64,000 bases of DNA, taken from Tubulanus polymorphus. Taxonomy: Eukaryota > Nemertea > Palaeonemertea > Tubulaniformes > Tubulanidae. The translations under genes were made by a program, and so were the position numbers. Of this stretch, positions 10,491 through 21,887 are shown piece by piece. The DNA lies in NCBI RefSeq assembly GCF_964204645.1, contig NC_134027.1:16418485-16482484 (forward strand). The letters are read 5' to 3'. The notes under the pieces are model-generated. The model saw only the letters and a program-made list of their open reading frames with translations, ran no database searches and was not told the origin of the DNA. Each line of letters opens with the position of its first letter. Positions within the stretch are counted from its first letter, which is position 1.

Positions 10491-11561
10491 TCATTCTCTT
10501 TTGTTTCTTCTCTTTTTAAATTTTAAGTATTCATCTAAATTGCAACCATAAGCAACTGTGTGAATTCCATCATCCAGAATATATCTTTTATCATCAAATG
10601 GGTTTAGACTTATCTTTTCAATTTCTTCAATAAACATTTCATGATCTTCAGATCTTAAACATCTCATCTTATGTTTTCTAACTTCTTCATTGAATATACA
10701 ATTGATGTAATCTTTGAAATGAATATTCTTTTCTACTACACTTTTGGAAATTCCTTTTAACTTTTTAGCTTCATGAGTTTTAGTTTTATATGAATACATT
10801 TTAGATCTAATACCTATGAACTCTATCATTTCTTCACCACCTAATTCATCCTTGAATTTACCGGGAACTTTTTTATTATCATTGCTAAACAATTCATGAT
10901 CTTTAGGATAGTTACTAAAATCAAAATGATGTTTTAATGTTTTTAAATCATCAGTTATATCATCAGTTTTTATCTTTAATATGTAAGAATCTGTATCAAA
11001 ATATAATATTTCTATATGTTTTTCTCCAAAAAGTGGTTGTAATATATTATAATAGAATTCATACATTAGTAATTTTGATAATTCTAAAACTGATGCTCCA
11101 ACATAAATTGGTTTATTAAATTTCATTGATGTTCTTCTCATCTTAACTGCAGCTAAATTTTCATCAAATATTCTGTTACCTATAAATTTAGGATATGATT
11201 GTAAATGCCTTATCCTTTTACCATTACTAACTAACTCAATATCATTTCTATTTCTAATATTTTCACAAGTCTTACCATAGAATGCATTATTCATTAACTT
11301 GAAGAAATCTTTCTCGAAATCAGTTTTAGCTTCAGTTCTCTGTTTGGTGTTAAAATCTATATATTTTTCTAACCACTTAGATTGACTAAATGAAATATAT
11401 CTATGTACTTTTTTTAGAACCATTCCTTGTTTTAGATAAAACTTTAACATTCTGTAATGTACTACATAATTATATTTATCTTCTTGAGTTACCATTAACT
11501 TTTCTGTATGAATATGATTTTCAGGTTTAATTCTTTTTTTGGTAATTTGATAATTCTTCAT
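10491..11561 (-). pseudogene. DNA polymerase B, C-terminal part (palm B/C, thumb)
   Basis: This carries the second half of the polymerase domain. A KxxxNxxYG-type palm motif B is seen as KLMNNAFYGKTCEN (residues ~88-101), and motif C as ILYFDTDSYIL with the paired Asp residues (~185-195). Upstream, YRMLKFYLKQGMVLKKVHRY is the usual stretch between motifs A and B. The frame is offset from the upstream piece and overlaps it at 11527-11561, beside a run of seven A (minus strand). The internal ATG at 11561 is therefore not a natural start, and the gene is split by a frameshift. The C-terminal stop at 10491 seems natural, because the thumb-like region ends in a basic tail (KFKKRRNK). Confidence 0.85.
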
Positions 11562-14151
11562 GAGTTACAGTTTTATGTTCGGGGCAGTATGCTAGATTTC
11601 TAGATTTAAATTTTTTATCTTCAGGATATTCTAAATCTACACCAAAGAAGTAACCAGTATCTGAATCATCTGCAATATCTAGAATTCTTTTCTTCCAATC
11701 AAATTTATCATTATTTTCATTCTGTAAAACTTCAGTTAATTCAAATACTCCATAAGTTTGTGGTTCCATCATTGCCCAACCATACAAATTATTTGCATCT
11801 ATATATAATAACTTATATCCGGGGTTATCATTTACATTGAAATATCTATCACCTAATACACCTGAAACTCCTCCTCTTATAGATTTTTCAAATAATAATA
11901 ATTGATCTATATTTGTTAACAAATCCATTTTTATATCTGTAAATTTTAATCCACAATCCCACGTTAATCCTGGGCTAGAATAACAATGACAAGGATCAAT
12001 GTTAAAATATTTTAGGTTTACATCTCTAAACCTTTCGAATATATCAGTTAACAATAATACATCTGATTTTAGATATAAATCTACTAATTGCCCATGATTT
12101 TCTATTTTGAAATGATTCCAAATATTCAATGTTCTATTATATACTTCATCTTTAACATATTCATTTTTTAATTCATCATAGAATTGTTCTTTCAATAATT
12201 CAGTTATGTTAAAATCATTATGATTTTTATAAAATGAATATGGAATTGCGCCTTTATATCTCATTAATTGGAAATCATCATTATTTGGATAGTGTTGTTT
12301 TAATATTTCTAATTCATCATCAACTAATGATTTTGATAAGTTATCTAATGAACTATTTAAAAATCTATATGAATCTATAAATCTTAAACACCCAAATTGG
12401 AATGATATATAATTCTCAGATGTTTTAGCTAACATTCTTAATTTATAAGTTGGTATTTTATCTTTTGATCTATTTGAATTTAATCTTTCTATTTCATTAT
12501 TAATTTCTTCTATTTTATGACATAACTGTTTGATAAATAAATGTGCATCATATCCTGATAGATTATGAAATATAACTGGTACAAAATTAATTTTCTTAGC
12601 TTGTAAGTTACAATTCTCATGTGCAGCGCCTCTAAACTTTCCGTTCAAATGATCATGGTCTCTTACTTTTTTATCTTTATAATTAAATATCTTTTCACAA
12701 TAATAACATTTATCTGCAAACGCAAATGCTTCTTTATCTTCTTCTGTCATTATAATTTCTATATTTGTATTCAGTAATTTACTAAATCTTATTTCATATT
12801 CAATTAATAAGTCACAAAAATGATTGATAACATTTTCATTTCTATAATGATAATATTCACTTTTTATTAGTTCTGGATAATCAGATTTAATATATAACCC
12901 GAAAGCTGCAGCTGATTGATGAATCTTTTTAATAGTATTTGTTTTTGGTGGTTCATCTGAAAAATCATTTTCATTAGAATTTAATTTCTTTCTTTTATAA
13001 TATATTTCTTTTCTATCTTGATCAGTTAGTTCTTCATTTAATGATTCAAAATCTCCATATATAACAAATGGAACTTTATTTTTGTAATCATATTTTTTGA
13101 ATTCTAATATTTCATCCTTTTCATTTGGTAAAACTAATTTACAATAATCATGATTTTCACATAATTGTTTATGATTTAATAATGCACTTTCAGTTCTGAA
13201 TTTAGTTATACATTTTCTACATAGATATATTTTATTATCAAAATCATTTTCTGATTTGAAAAATAAATCAATACGTTTTATCCACATATAATGATTCTCA
13301 TAATATAATATATCTATAACATCGTTTGAATCATAATCTTTTGATAGATATAAAGGTTCTAATGTATAATGTTTTATGTTGTTACCTTTTGTATTTGGTA
13401 ATTTGATTAAATCAAATACATTTATTCTTAAATTATTATCTCTTTCTATTTTTGGGATGTTTTTAATTCTAACAGGATACTTATCTATCTTATAATTATT
13501 TTCAAATGGTTTATAATGAGTTAATCTAAAACTATGTTGTTTATAATCTTCAACTGGGTGTAAACAACTTATTATAGCCCATAGAAAACATTTATCATCT
13601 TCATTTTGTACATTTATTACAGCATTAGTTTTAAATGGTAGTTTAACATAACTCGATGCTTCAATATCTGGTTCTTTATAATAAGATAAATTATTTTCAT
13701 CTATTGGTTTCGATTTAGTTAACTTATTATATTTTGTGTTATAAATATGTAAAGTCATAAATATTATTTCATCAAATATTAAACCAGATCCTTCAAAATA
13801 TTTCTCTTCTATTTTAGTTTTTACTTCATTATAACATTTATCTAATTTATCATCTATATGTTGTTTAGATATAATATGTTGTGAATGAGAATTTATATTA
13901 TATATTGGTTTATCTTCAGATTTTATAAACTTTACTTTAACTGATATACTAATTTTAGGATATTCAACATCAGTAATTATTTTTATTATTTCTTTCATAT
14001 TTTCTAAATGTTTTTTATTTTCTTCTAATGTTTTTCCTTTATGAAATTTAAACTCAATAGCTGCTGGACCAATATCACTTTTAAATGCTTCGGTTATCTC
14101 TATATCTTTTTTATTATCCAATAAATTAATATATTTTCTTACATCTTCCAT
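11527..14151 (-). pseudogene. DNA polymerase B, N-terminal part (protease-like, exonuclease, palm A)
   Basis: 874 residues from ATG 14151. In order: an N-terminal region of unknown role; a CFLWAIISCLHP segment near residue 188 resembling the cysteine-protease-like (OTU-type) region of related animal-genome polymerases; a C2H2-like cluster near 310-335 (CRKC...H...C); exonuclease motif I VIYGDFESL (~362); a treble-clef, endonuclease VII-like finger CYYCEKIF...RDHDH...FRGAAHENCN (~481-514); exonuclease II FHNLSGYDAHLF (~527); exonuclease III YLKSDVLLLTDIF (~692); and palm A LLYIDANNLYGWAM (~780). It ends in a stop at 11527 shortly after palm A because of a frameshift. This is the protein-primed-type PolB lineage of Polintons and adintoviruses; on its own it cannot be active. 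Confidence 0.88.
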
Positions 14152-14180
14152 GTATGGTCTTTTATTGTTTAATTTATTTT

Positions 14181-14507
14181 TTATGTTTTTAATTGATTCT
14201 GTTTCTTATCATTATCTTTATCAAAATAATCTTCACCTAAAATATCATTATTCTTATTTCTAATATGACTTTTAGATTTTAAATGTTCTTTATAATATCT
14301 TTTATCACTGAATGATTGATTACATGTATCACATTTATATGTTCCTTTTTCATTCTTTAATTCATCTAATTTAGTTTCTAATATATCATCTTCATATTCT
14401 AATTTCAATTTATTCTCTAAATGTGTTTTAGTTTTATTGTGTCTTGCTTTTTGGGATTTATCTATATTGATATTACATGTTGGGCAGTAGTACTTATTTG
14501 CTTCCAT
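14181..14507 (-). CDS. two-finger C2H2 zinc protein
   Basis: 108 residues from ATG 14507. Two C2H2 fingers are seen: YYCPTCNINI...RHNKTKTH near residues 7-29, and YKCDTCNQSF...HLKSKSH near 57-80. They are joined by an acidic linker (LEYEDDILETKLDELKNEKG). The C-terminus is Asp/Lys/Gln-rich. It is the first gene inside the hairpin terminus, 29 bp upstream of the polymerase start and in the same orientation, so the two are probably co-transcribed. Fingers of this plain type suggest DNA or RNA binding, for example at the element ends or as a regulator, but no function can be fixed. Confidence 0.6.
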   Translation of the reverse strand: MEANKYYCPTCNINIDKSQKARHNKTKTHLENKLKLEYEDDILETKLDELKNEKGTYKCDTCNQSFSDKRYYKEHLKSKSHIRNKNNDILGEDYFDKDNDKKQNQLKT

Positions 14508-14586
14508 TTTAATACTAAAATTTTTATAAAAATTTATTTTAGAAGTTATTCATTTATATTTTATTCATATATATGAATATTTTAAG

Positions 14587-14980
14587 AGTAATAGGGGTTT
14601 AGTTGTTTCAAGTTAAAGGTTGAATGGTCGAGTTCATTAATAACAAATATTAAAAGTAATTTAAAACTATAATATATTTTCATAACCGTGTGTATTTCAG
14701 TTGAATATTATTATTATTTGAATATATTTGATTATATGAATGTGTGTATTGTAAATAAATCAATTGGTCGCGGAGCGGAGCGGTAGCGAAGTGGAGCGAC
14801 CAATTGATTTAATAAAATATGCTTTTAAAATTATTGATATCTTAGAATAAATATTTAGTTTTAATATAAAATGCACACGGTTATGAAAATATATTATAGT
14901 TTTAAATTACTTTTAATGTTTTGTTTTTAATGAACTCGACCGTTCGACCTTTGGCCTGAAACAACTAAACCCCTATTACT
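14587..14980. repeat. 394-bp hairpin terminus of the Polinton-like element
   Basis: Both ends start agtaataggggtttagttg when read inward, and the arms stay similar for over 100 bp (shared block taaaagtaatttaaaactat followed by aatatattttcataaccgtg). The centre is a second, tighter palindrome with 15-bp arms (aaatcaattggtcgc / gcgaccaattgattt, about 14757-14811) around a GGAGCG-rich loop. The outer end abuts CAS DNA at 14981. It may be the true long terminal repeat, two termini joined head to head, or a small element that uses the same ends. Confidence 0.7.
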
Positions 14981-15094
14981 GGCGTGTTTAGTTTAGGCTT
15001 ACGACTCCCCGGTACACTTATGATTTATCTTAGTAAAAACACGGTAAATTTGGTAAAGAAAAATAGGTATTGCTAAATTAACTGCTTGACGCCC
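14981..15094. repeat. CAS cassette copy 3, left part
   Basis: Matches CAS from ggcgtgtttagtt through aactgcttgacgccc. Subfamily marks (cttatgatttatcttag, aaaaacacgg) are shared with the copy at 54.7 kb. It stops exactly before the sequence that resumes at 29014, so these are the two halves of one CAS copy split by the 13.9-kb insertion. Confidence 0.8.
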
Positions 15095-15630
15095 CATTAT
15101 GAGTTTTCCGGTTTGCTCGGCTACCCGTACTGGCGGGGTAGTCTAGATAGGCAAATGAAAGCTCCGGTTTGCTGAACTACCCCTCTTTGCGGGGATGCGG
15201 TATGATGTTTGATCTGACAGTTTCAAGTGGTTAATGGGTGTTTCAAGTGCTTACAACGATGCTTATTACTTAATGTGGTACATGGTGGTTTAAAAAAAGA
15301 TTTCATAATAATACGCTCACCGCGTGGGCTTCGTAGAAAGACCACTACCTGTGACTTTCCCAAATTTTAATTATTCAGTCCGATTTGGTTTCGTCCAATT
15401 GAAAGACTGCCTTTTCCAGTTAGGGCATTTTTGAATCATATCACTCAGGAAATGACTTACGCTTTTGGGCCCTTTCGTCGGTCCCACGTGTTTCATTTGA
15501 GCTATAGACCACATGGTGACACCATGATGGTCAGAAACTGACCAATTGAGATATTCCCGAGTCTGAACACCTGACTGTGAAATTCAGAAATTTATCAAGT
15601 CATGTCAACTACCGAGGTATCATCATTGCA
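15095..15630. other. left terminal region of the 13.9-kb insertion
   Basis: Contains the terminal inverted repeat, then a second copy of the ccggtttgct motif (about 15154, followed by gaactacccctctttgcggg), echoing the first (tcggctacccgtactggcgg). A gtggtgacaccatgatggtcag-like stretch near 15510-15540 looks like a degenerate precursor of the tandem repeats that follow. No genes. Confidence 0.5.
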
Positions 15631-16022
15631 AATTCATAAATTGACCATCACTGACCACCACTGACCAATTCAAGCTTCTCAAATATGAGTTCGATATACC
15701 GCGTTATGGTGTCAAACTAGAAAGGATTCGCCATAAATATTGAGAATTCATAAATTGACCATCACTGACCACCACTGACCAATTCAAACTTCTCGAATAT
15801 GAGAACGATATACCGCGTTATGGTGTCAAACTAGAAAGGATTCGCCATTGAAAATTCAGGAATTGACCATCACTGACCACCACTGACCAATTGAAACTTC
15901 TCGAATGTAAGAAAGATATACCGGTACCGCATTTGGTGTGAAACTAGAAAGCATTCCCCATTAGAATTCATAAATTGACCATCACTGACCACCACTGCCC
16001 AAGTGAAACTTCTCGAATATCG
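15631..16022. repeat. subterminal tandem repeats, left (108-114 bp x 4)
   Basis: Four units starting aattcataaattgaccatca at 15631, 15745, 15853 and 15965, with landmarks tgaccaccactgaccaat and ttatggtgtcaaactagaaa. The last unit is incomplete. Read on the minus strand, the unit resembles the tandem repeats at 28141-28625. Confidence 0.85.
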
Positions 16023-16668
16023 TCGAATTCGAAAGTGGTTGTCGTCGTATTGTTATTTCTAGAGACCAGCAGTGTGTTTTGCTACTGTTTCTGAATGGCG
16101 TTGACATGATGGAAATATATTACTCCTAAATAGGTTACACATCTGGATCACAGCACCTCACTTGCCGCAGTGCGTTATTTTGACTGCATAGTAATGCTAA
16201 TACATAAACTTTTTTACTACTTGACTCAAAGCTTGACGCGAATCATCTGAACAGTACTGCGTTTGAAAACGAATAGAAAATGTTTGCGAGAAGCACCTAC
16301 AAATAAGTTATGATAAGATTAAATCTATGGTTAATCGATGCTTAAAAAAACAATTAAATCACAGGCAAGATGACTAAGAACCGTCTTTCAACCAATCAGC
16401 GCGATGCCAATTAATTAAATCATTAAACGCATTAGGCTCCTAATATTTGTAATCATTTGTCGTTCTTTAAACTTGGCCACTTTTGTTTCAGAAAACCGCG
16501 TACTAGACCAGTGGTCACCAAGGCATTAAAAAAGTTTTGGAAATTCGATGGTAACGATTTGTCCGTCAAAAAACTGTTTCGTTAATATTTCAAGTTTTTT
16601 TAAACTCTTGTACAGAATTCACTATATGAAAAGTGTTCATAGGAATTGAAATTCGGTGTGATATCAGT
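16023..16668. other. unassigned stretch
   Basis: Between the subterminal repeats and MULE-like copy 1. No supportable gene or repeat was seen. Confidence 0.5.
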
Positions 16669-18397
16669 CGGTTCCTGAACTTCGCTGAAAAAGCTGAAAC
16701 ACTGAAAAGCTGAAACGCTGAAATAAAAACGCTGAAATTTCAGGGAATTTCCGAAAAACGCCGAAATTTCAGGGAATTCCCGAAAAACGCTGAAATCGTG
16801 CTAGGTACCGACAATACACGTTTTGAAATTCTTTCCGGGCCGGTGTCCGCTGCCGAGTCCTGAACCGTCTTTTAGACTCTACCTTCGGTTACAGAGACAT
16901 GCCTTGAGGTCGTCGTCATGTTCGACTTGATCGATTGCGGATTGCGTGGATTGTTAGATGTGTTTTTTGTTTTATGCGCATATACCGGTACGATCTAACA
17001 ATGAAATTATCACTTCATTTGAATAAATTCTTAATTACAGTAATATTAATTCTCAATATTTTTTCTTATATTTGGTGATTTCTTCCAACTTATCATTGCC
17101 AAGTCTCATACAAAAGTAGTAGCTGAATGAAAGTACAGCTAGTAAGGCTGAACCTGATAACCCAAATTAAGTGCTATCATGGAACTTATGACTACTTTGA
17201 CTCTATTTTGGTGTGAATAAAGGTTCAACCGTCATAGTATACTGTACTTAGCATTACTACGATTGGGTGCCATATTTCTACAATCTCTTCAAGGAAGGAG
17301 TCTTGGAGTGTCTTTCGTTCCCGGGTAGGCATCCTCGCTTGCCAGGAGACCAGTATCGCTCCCAAACTCGCTTCCACCTGCCCCCTGGCCTCACGACGCG
17401 CGATTTCATTACCGGCGTTTTAGCGAATGACGTCATATATCAACACGCGACAATACTTCCGTTTTCGCTACGTGTTCGCTGATTGGTCCATTTACCGGGA
17501 AATTCCATAGATGCCAAATGTCGTTTGTAACAAGCGCTGTGATTGGCCCGACCTGATTCTGGTCGGCTAGTAACGACTCGAGCTCAAGCGGTTCGGAGAA
17601 CAGCTTTAGTGTAGTGGGTTCGAATCCCTTGACAGGTGAAGATGCCGGGTAGGGTACGGGGTAAAACCTGGTTTACTTTCTCTGTCTACTTGCTGGAGAC
17701 TACTATCTGCAATGTATTGCAAGTTCTTATTTGTCTGGCTTATGAGAGTCGAACAACGTTTTCCCATACACAGGCTTGGCTTTAGTACTAGATGAAGGCT
17801 AGGCACTGCACATTGTGGATTGACTGGAACTCTAAACTCACAAAATTAAACGAGTCAACAAGAAAGATCCAATTATTTGACGTTTGTCTAATTATATTAT
17901 TTAACAGCTTAAGATAATACTTAACACATTCTACAAGAATACACAAAAGAAATCAGTTCTTACATTATATCAGAATCAATAGTTCGCTTAACTCGGGCTT
18001 GAATTCTGGTTCCATTGCTTTATATTCTAATGAAATTCACTAGCATACCTTAGAATATTGCTTAGCTTAAGATAAAGACGGGGAAGTAAAGTGGGTGTAC
18101 TGTACATCCCCAATTGACTTATTTCTCTCCGGTTGAATCAAGTTATTACTGAAATAGCATTCGAATAGCCATTTTGTTTTTAAAAATTGTGTCGTTCAGC
18201 TATCCTGCTGCAAATTTCGCAGTTCAAGTTAACTAGTGCCATCTGATTTCTCAGTATCTCAAATTTGCACATTCTTAGCCCGAGTCTAAAAATAGAAAAA
18301 AAGTGCATTTAAAGTAGGAAATAAAAGAATAGTGGCTAACACACTCTGGAGATATAGCCTATGGGGTGGGCCTAGTTTGAAAGCACTGAGGTCCGAG
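16669..18397. mobile_element. MULE-like element copy 1, right end missing
   Basis: Starts CGGTTCCTGAACTTCGCTG, the same terminus as copies at 37944 and 49838, and follows copy 2 with only scattered differences for about 1.7 kb, to gaggtccgag at 18397. There unrelated sequence begins (cattttctctaactagg), so the remaining ~0.9 kb, including the right inverted repeat, is lost. The terminal ~110 bp is itself made of short CTGAAA-type repeats. Like copy 2 it carries the 324-bp nested segment. No coding gene is supported in the retained part. It lies inside the 13.9-kb insertion. Confidence 0.75.
17330..17653 (+). mobile_element. nested 324-bp insertion with tRNA-like B box
   Basis: Present in MULE-like copies 1 and 2 and absent from copy 3, which reads straight through at 50506-50514 (ccgggtagg). 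In the filled copies ccgggtagg stands on both sides (17321-17329 and 17645-17653), a 9-bp duplication. The ends are weak inverted repeats (CATCCTCGCTTGCCAGG against CATCTTCACCTGTCAAG). Near the right end is GGTTCGAATCC (17617-17627), a perfect RNA polymerase III B box, with an A-box-like stretch about 40 bp upstream (gagctcaagcggttcgg). It could be a small DNA element, a SINE, or both in one. Confidence 0.6.
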
Positions 18398-19079
18398 CAT
18401 TTTCTCTAACTAGGCCCTTTCCGAATGGCAATTGTTTAGTTTTTTAACGGCCGACATTCAGAAGCACCTAAAAACCAGTGGTAGCGCTTGAGATTTTCAG
18501 TGTAGGTTAGGCCACATCTCACATCGACTCGGCTCGCAGTCGGTTCGTTTAATGGGAACACATCTGGTTGACACTAGTTTCACAGTTGACGAAATCAGAA
18601 AACTTTTTTCAAATACCTTTGATAACATCTTAAACATAGTATTCTTCTTAATTACATTTCGTTGATTCCATAGATATGTTTTTATGAAAATTGCTCCAGT
18701 TATAACGGATTCAAACATACATGTGAAATCATTATTTTCAAAATATTCAATTTTCTCCGCTTTTGAAGAAATTCTGACACAATATCATCTGACACATGAT
18801 TTTACTTCGGCGCCTTTAAGGGAGTGTCCCTTAAAGTTGAGTTCTTACTTAGTCAAACAAGGAGATATGCCTGATTCCTTTTTAAAATTTAGATTTCGAC
18901 AGATATCATCAAATTACTAGAAAGGGACAGCAGCGTTCGGTCATCCACGAAAAATACCTAAAATGCAGTCCTAGGGTTATGGAAAAACAGGACACGAAAC
19001 ATACAGAAAAATCCTTTGTTTGGTTGACTGAAATTATTATTGAACTCTTAAATAGCGACATTCAGAGAAACAAAAACAT
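18398..19079. other. unassigned stretch
   Basis: No supportable gene. Short open frames on both strands (18497-18718 minus, 18684-18920 plus) overlap each other and have no recognisable domains. It lies between the broken MULE-like copy and the 3' end of the LINE. Confidence 0.5.
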
Positions 19080-19338
19080 AATAATATAATATATATTTAT
19101 TTCCACTAAATATTACAATATATCATTATACATTATAAAAATGAAGTTGAATGAAATATTTTAATATTAAGCAGGGGAGACTTGAAGAAGCCAGTTAAGA
19201 CTTATGTCAAACGTACAAGTCCCCCAGCACGCAAAGAACCACACTCACACACGCACCCACGCACGCACGCACACATAATAAAGTGATAGATGACAGAAAC
19301 CATAATGATGAAAAACGATAAATATTACAGACACTGAG

Positions 19339-20016
19339 TTATTGATTGATTAGATAATGTTTTAATTTGACCTTGAATGATTGGGTACTGGTAATATGTT
19401 TCAAATATTCAGGTAGATTATTCCAAACTGTAGGACAAGATACTTTAACAGAGAATTTCACTTTATTGGTTTTAAATCTATCGATACGAAATGAGTTATT
19501 ATTTCGAGTGGCATAACTGTGGAAATTGGTACCTTTTTGAAAATAGGAATTAAAAGAACTAGGTAACTCTGAGTTGATGTAGTTACGCATGAATAAGGAT
19601 AACTGAAATTTGGTAATATCCTTGAATTTAAGAATTTTGAGTTTTTTAAAGATAAGCTCGGTATGTTCAAGATAGGGGGACTTGTTGATAATTCTAATGG
19701 CGCGCTTTTGCAATATGATCAACGGCTTAAGGATAGTATCATAATTGCTAGCCCAAATGAGATTACAATATTGAAGGTATGGATAAACAAGGCTATAGTA
19801 TAGTGAAGACAACAATTTTGAGGGAAATATCTTTTTCAATCGATTTAAAATTCCAAGACTTCTGGCAACTTTGTTTGAAACATGTTTTATGTGGACATCC
19901 CACTTAAATTTTTCGTCTATATGAAGTCCTAAAAAAGTAGTACTATGAACTTGATGAAGGGATACGTTATTTAATTTTATAGACAGATTTAAAGGATTGA
20001 TACTACCAAAAACCAT
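19339..20016 (-). pseudogene. LINE ORF2, C-terminal region
   Basis: 225 codons in a frame shifted from the RT. The start (MVFGSINPLNLSIKLNN) continues the KKSHF stretch that ends the upstream frame, so the frameshift lies at about 20000-20016. Typical post-RT signatures are present: TTFLGLHIDEKFKWDVHI, SLYYSLVYPYLQYCNLIWA and the late ATRNNNSFRI...WNNLP block (IDRFKTNKVKFSVKVSCPTV). Such sequences close the ORF2 of CR1/Jockey-like elements. The natural stop is at 19339, and the 3' untranslated region follows. Confidence 0.85.
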
Positions 20017-21887
20017 GTAAAATGACTTTTTTTCAAGTTTAGGGAGAGCTTATTGATTTGAAACCATTTTGATAGCTTGTTCAGTTCATGATTGACTTTG
20101 AGAAATAGACTATTTATGTTGGTGTCGCTTAAAAAACAGTTCGTGTCATCGGCAAAAAGTGTAATGTGTAATAACTTCGAAGCGTTAACACAGTCATTAA
20201 TGTATAAAATAAAAAGAAGGTCTCCTAAAATCGAACCATGAGGAACGCCTATAGAGATATTCAAGGGATTTGAAAAGGTATTGTTTATACTAACAATTTG
20301 GCGCCGATTAGTTAGATAATTTTTAAACCAGCTGAGGGCTACGCCTCGAACACCATAATGATATAATTTACCGATAAGAATATTATGATTGACAGTGTCA
20401 AAAGCTTTTGACAAATCCAAGAATAGACCAAGGGTTATCTTTTTATTTTCGAGATTATTTGATAAATCATCAATAACCTTAGTTAAAGCCATAGCTGTAG
20501 AATGTTTAGACCGAAAACCAAATTGGTTGGGCACTATAATTTCGTGTTTGTCACAAAAGGATATCAACCTGGAATAAACAATCTTTTCCAGAATTTTTGA
20601 AAAACCCGGAAGGACCGAAATAGGGCGATAATTGTTAAAAGTTGACTCTTCCCCGTTTTTAAATAAAGGGCACACTTTAGCTATTTTGAGGTCAGATGGA
20701 ACGATACCAGTTTGTAAACTACAGTTGAATATATGGGACAATGGGAGATTAACAATATCAATGACCCGTTTGACAAGGTTGGTGCTAACGCCATCAAGAC
20801 CCGTGCTCACTTTGGAGCGAAAACCCGATACAATATCACTAATTTCCTTAGGTGAAGTAGGAAAAAAGAAAAAATTATCGTTTACATGATTTGTTAAATA
20901 CAGATGATAATCCTCACTGGTGCCAGGAATTTGACTTGCTAGATTGTCACCAATACTTATAAAATATTCATTGAACTTATCTGCTATGTTTTTGCTACCA
21001 ATAATGGCCTGGTTGTTAGAAATGAAGAGGTCAGGTAATTTTGAGGACGAGTTCCTCCCTAATACATGGTTAACTAATTTCCACGTATCTTTCATACTAT
21101 TACCAGCGGCGCGTAATTTTTCAGAATAATATGATGTTTCGGCACTTCGTATATCTTTAGACAGAGTATTTTTATAAGATCTATATCTAGCATAAATTAG
21201 CTCAGAATAAATTAGCTCAGAGCGCGAAGATTTTTCATACAAACGATTTTTTTTGTTGATCGATCGAATTATACCGGGTGATATCCACGGTTCATTGAAC
21301 TCCGGAATCTTCGAATTGATGTCCATAAAAGGAAAAGAACTTTCATAAGCGACATTAAATTTGTCCATGAAGATATGGTAAGATTCATCAGGATCATCAT
21401 GGCTATAAATTGCTGACCAATCAAAACTCAATAAATACCTACGAAACTTTAAAATATTGCGCTCACAAAAATTACGTCTCCTGAAGGGTTGCTTATTCGA
21501 AACCGGAACATCGGCATAGCACACAGTATATACTGGAAAATGGTCAGATAGATCAGTACATACAATACCCGATTTATGAACAGGGATTAAGTTATTTGAA
21601 AATATATTATCAATCAATGAAGAAGAGTTTTTTGTAACTCTGGTGGGCTTATCAATCAGTGGAGAAAAAGAATTAGAAAGTAACGAATTAAAGAATATTT
21701 CTGTTTGTTTATGATCACTACATTTTAAAAGGTCGATGTTGAAATCGCCAATTAGATAACACAGTTTCTTTTCTCCGCTAATTTTATCTAACAAAATATC
21801 AAACTCATTTTGGAAAGTTATTAACTTTTCACCTGGCGGCCGGTAAATTACACCAACGACTACATTCGAGTTTTTTTCCATGATCAA
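19989..21887 (-). pseudogene. LINE ORF2, endonuclease C-terminus and reverse transcriptase
   Basis: Begins with the end of the APE endonuclease (VVVGVIYRPPGEKL..., LCYLIGDFNIDLL, then IDNIFSNN and CTDLSDHFPVYT, the late catalytic Asn/Asp-His motifs). The RT follows: ICPLF-type entry (KVCPLFKNGEESTFNNYRPI), LGLFLDLSKAFDTVNHNIL (first catalytic Asp), ISIGVPHGSILGDLLFILYIND, and LFADDTNCFL (the catalytic FADD pair). In the GVPQGS block, Gln and Pro are replaced (GVPHGSILGD), changes unusual for an active enzyme. The first codons (TTG at 21887) are not a true start: a frameshift in a run of seven A at about 21880 separates it from the preceding piece. Confidence 0.88.

Larger units (their letters stand above)
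9575..14980 (-). mobile_element. Polinton/adintovirus-like element, truncated
   Basis: An AT-rich block with all genes on the minus strand: zinc-finger protein (14507-14181), DNA polymerase B in two pieces (14151-10491), small protein (10433-10080) and a capsid-like fragment (10062-9575). A type B polymerase in an animal genome next to a small-capsid-like protein, inside inverted termini starting AG, fits the Polinton/Maverick and adintovirus group. The right end is the hairpin 14587-14980. The left end is cut at about 9575 against LINE sequence, so integrase, packaging ATPase, protease and major capsid genes are missing. After 14980 comes CAS sequence. No 6-bp target duplication can be shown because the other end is lost. 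Confidence 0.75.

Noticed and set aside
11527-11561. Programmed frameshift in the Polinton polymerase
   Set aside because: The break sits at a run of seven A but would need a +1-type change; the usual -1 slip does not reach the downstream frame. A mutation or assembly error is simpler.
17267-17482. 71-residue frame in MULE-like copies 1 and 2 (also 38542-38757)
   Set aside because: It crosses the border of the nested 324-bp insertion and so mixes two elements. No domain.
17606-17806. 66-residue minus-strand frame over the B box (also 38881-39081)
   Set aside because: Overlaps a tRNA-like segment and the insertion border; no coding features.
20389-21129. Plus-strand frames opposite the LINE RT
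   Set aside because: Shadows of ORF2; the RT motifs are on the minus strand.
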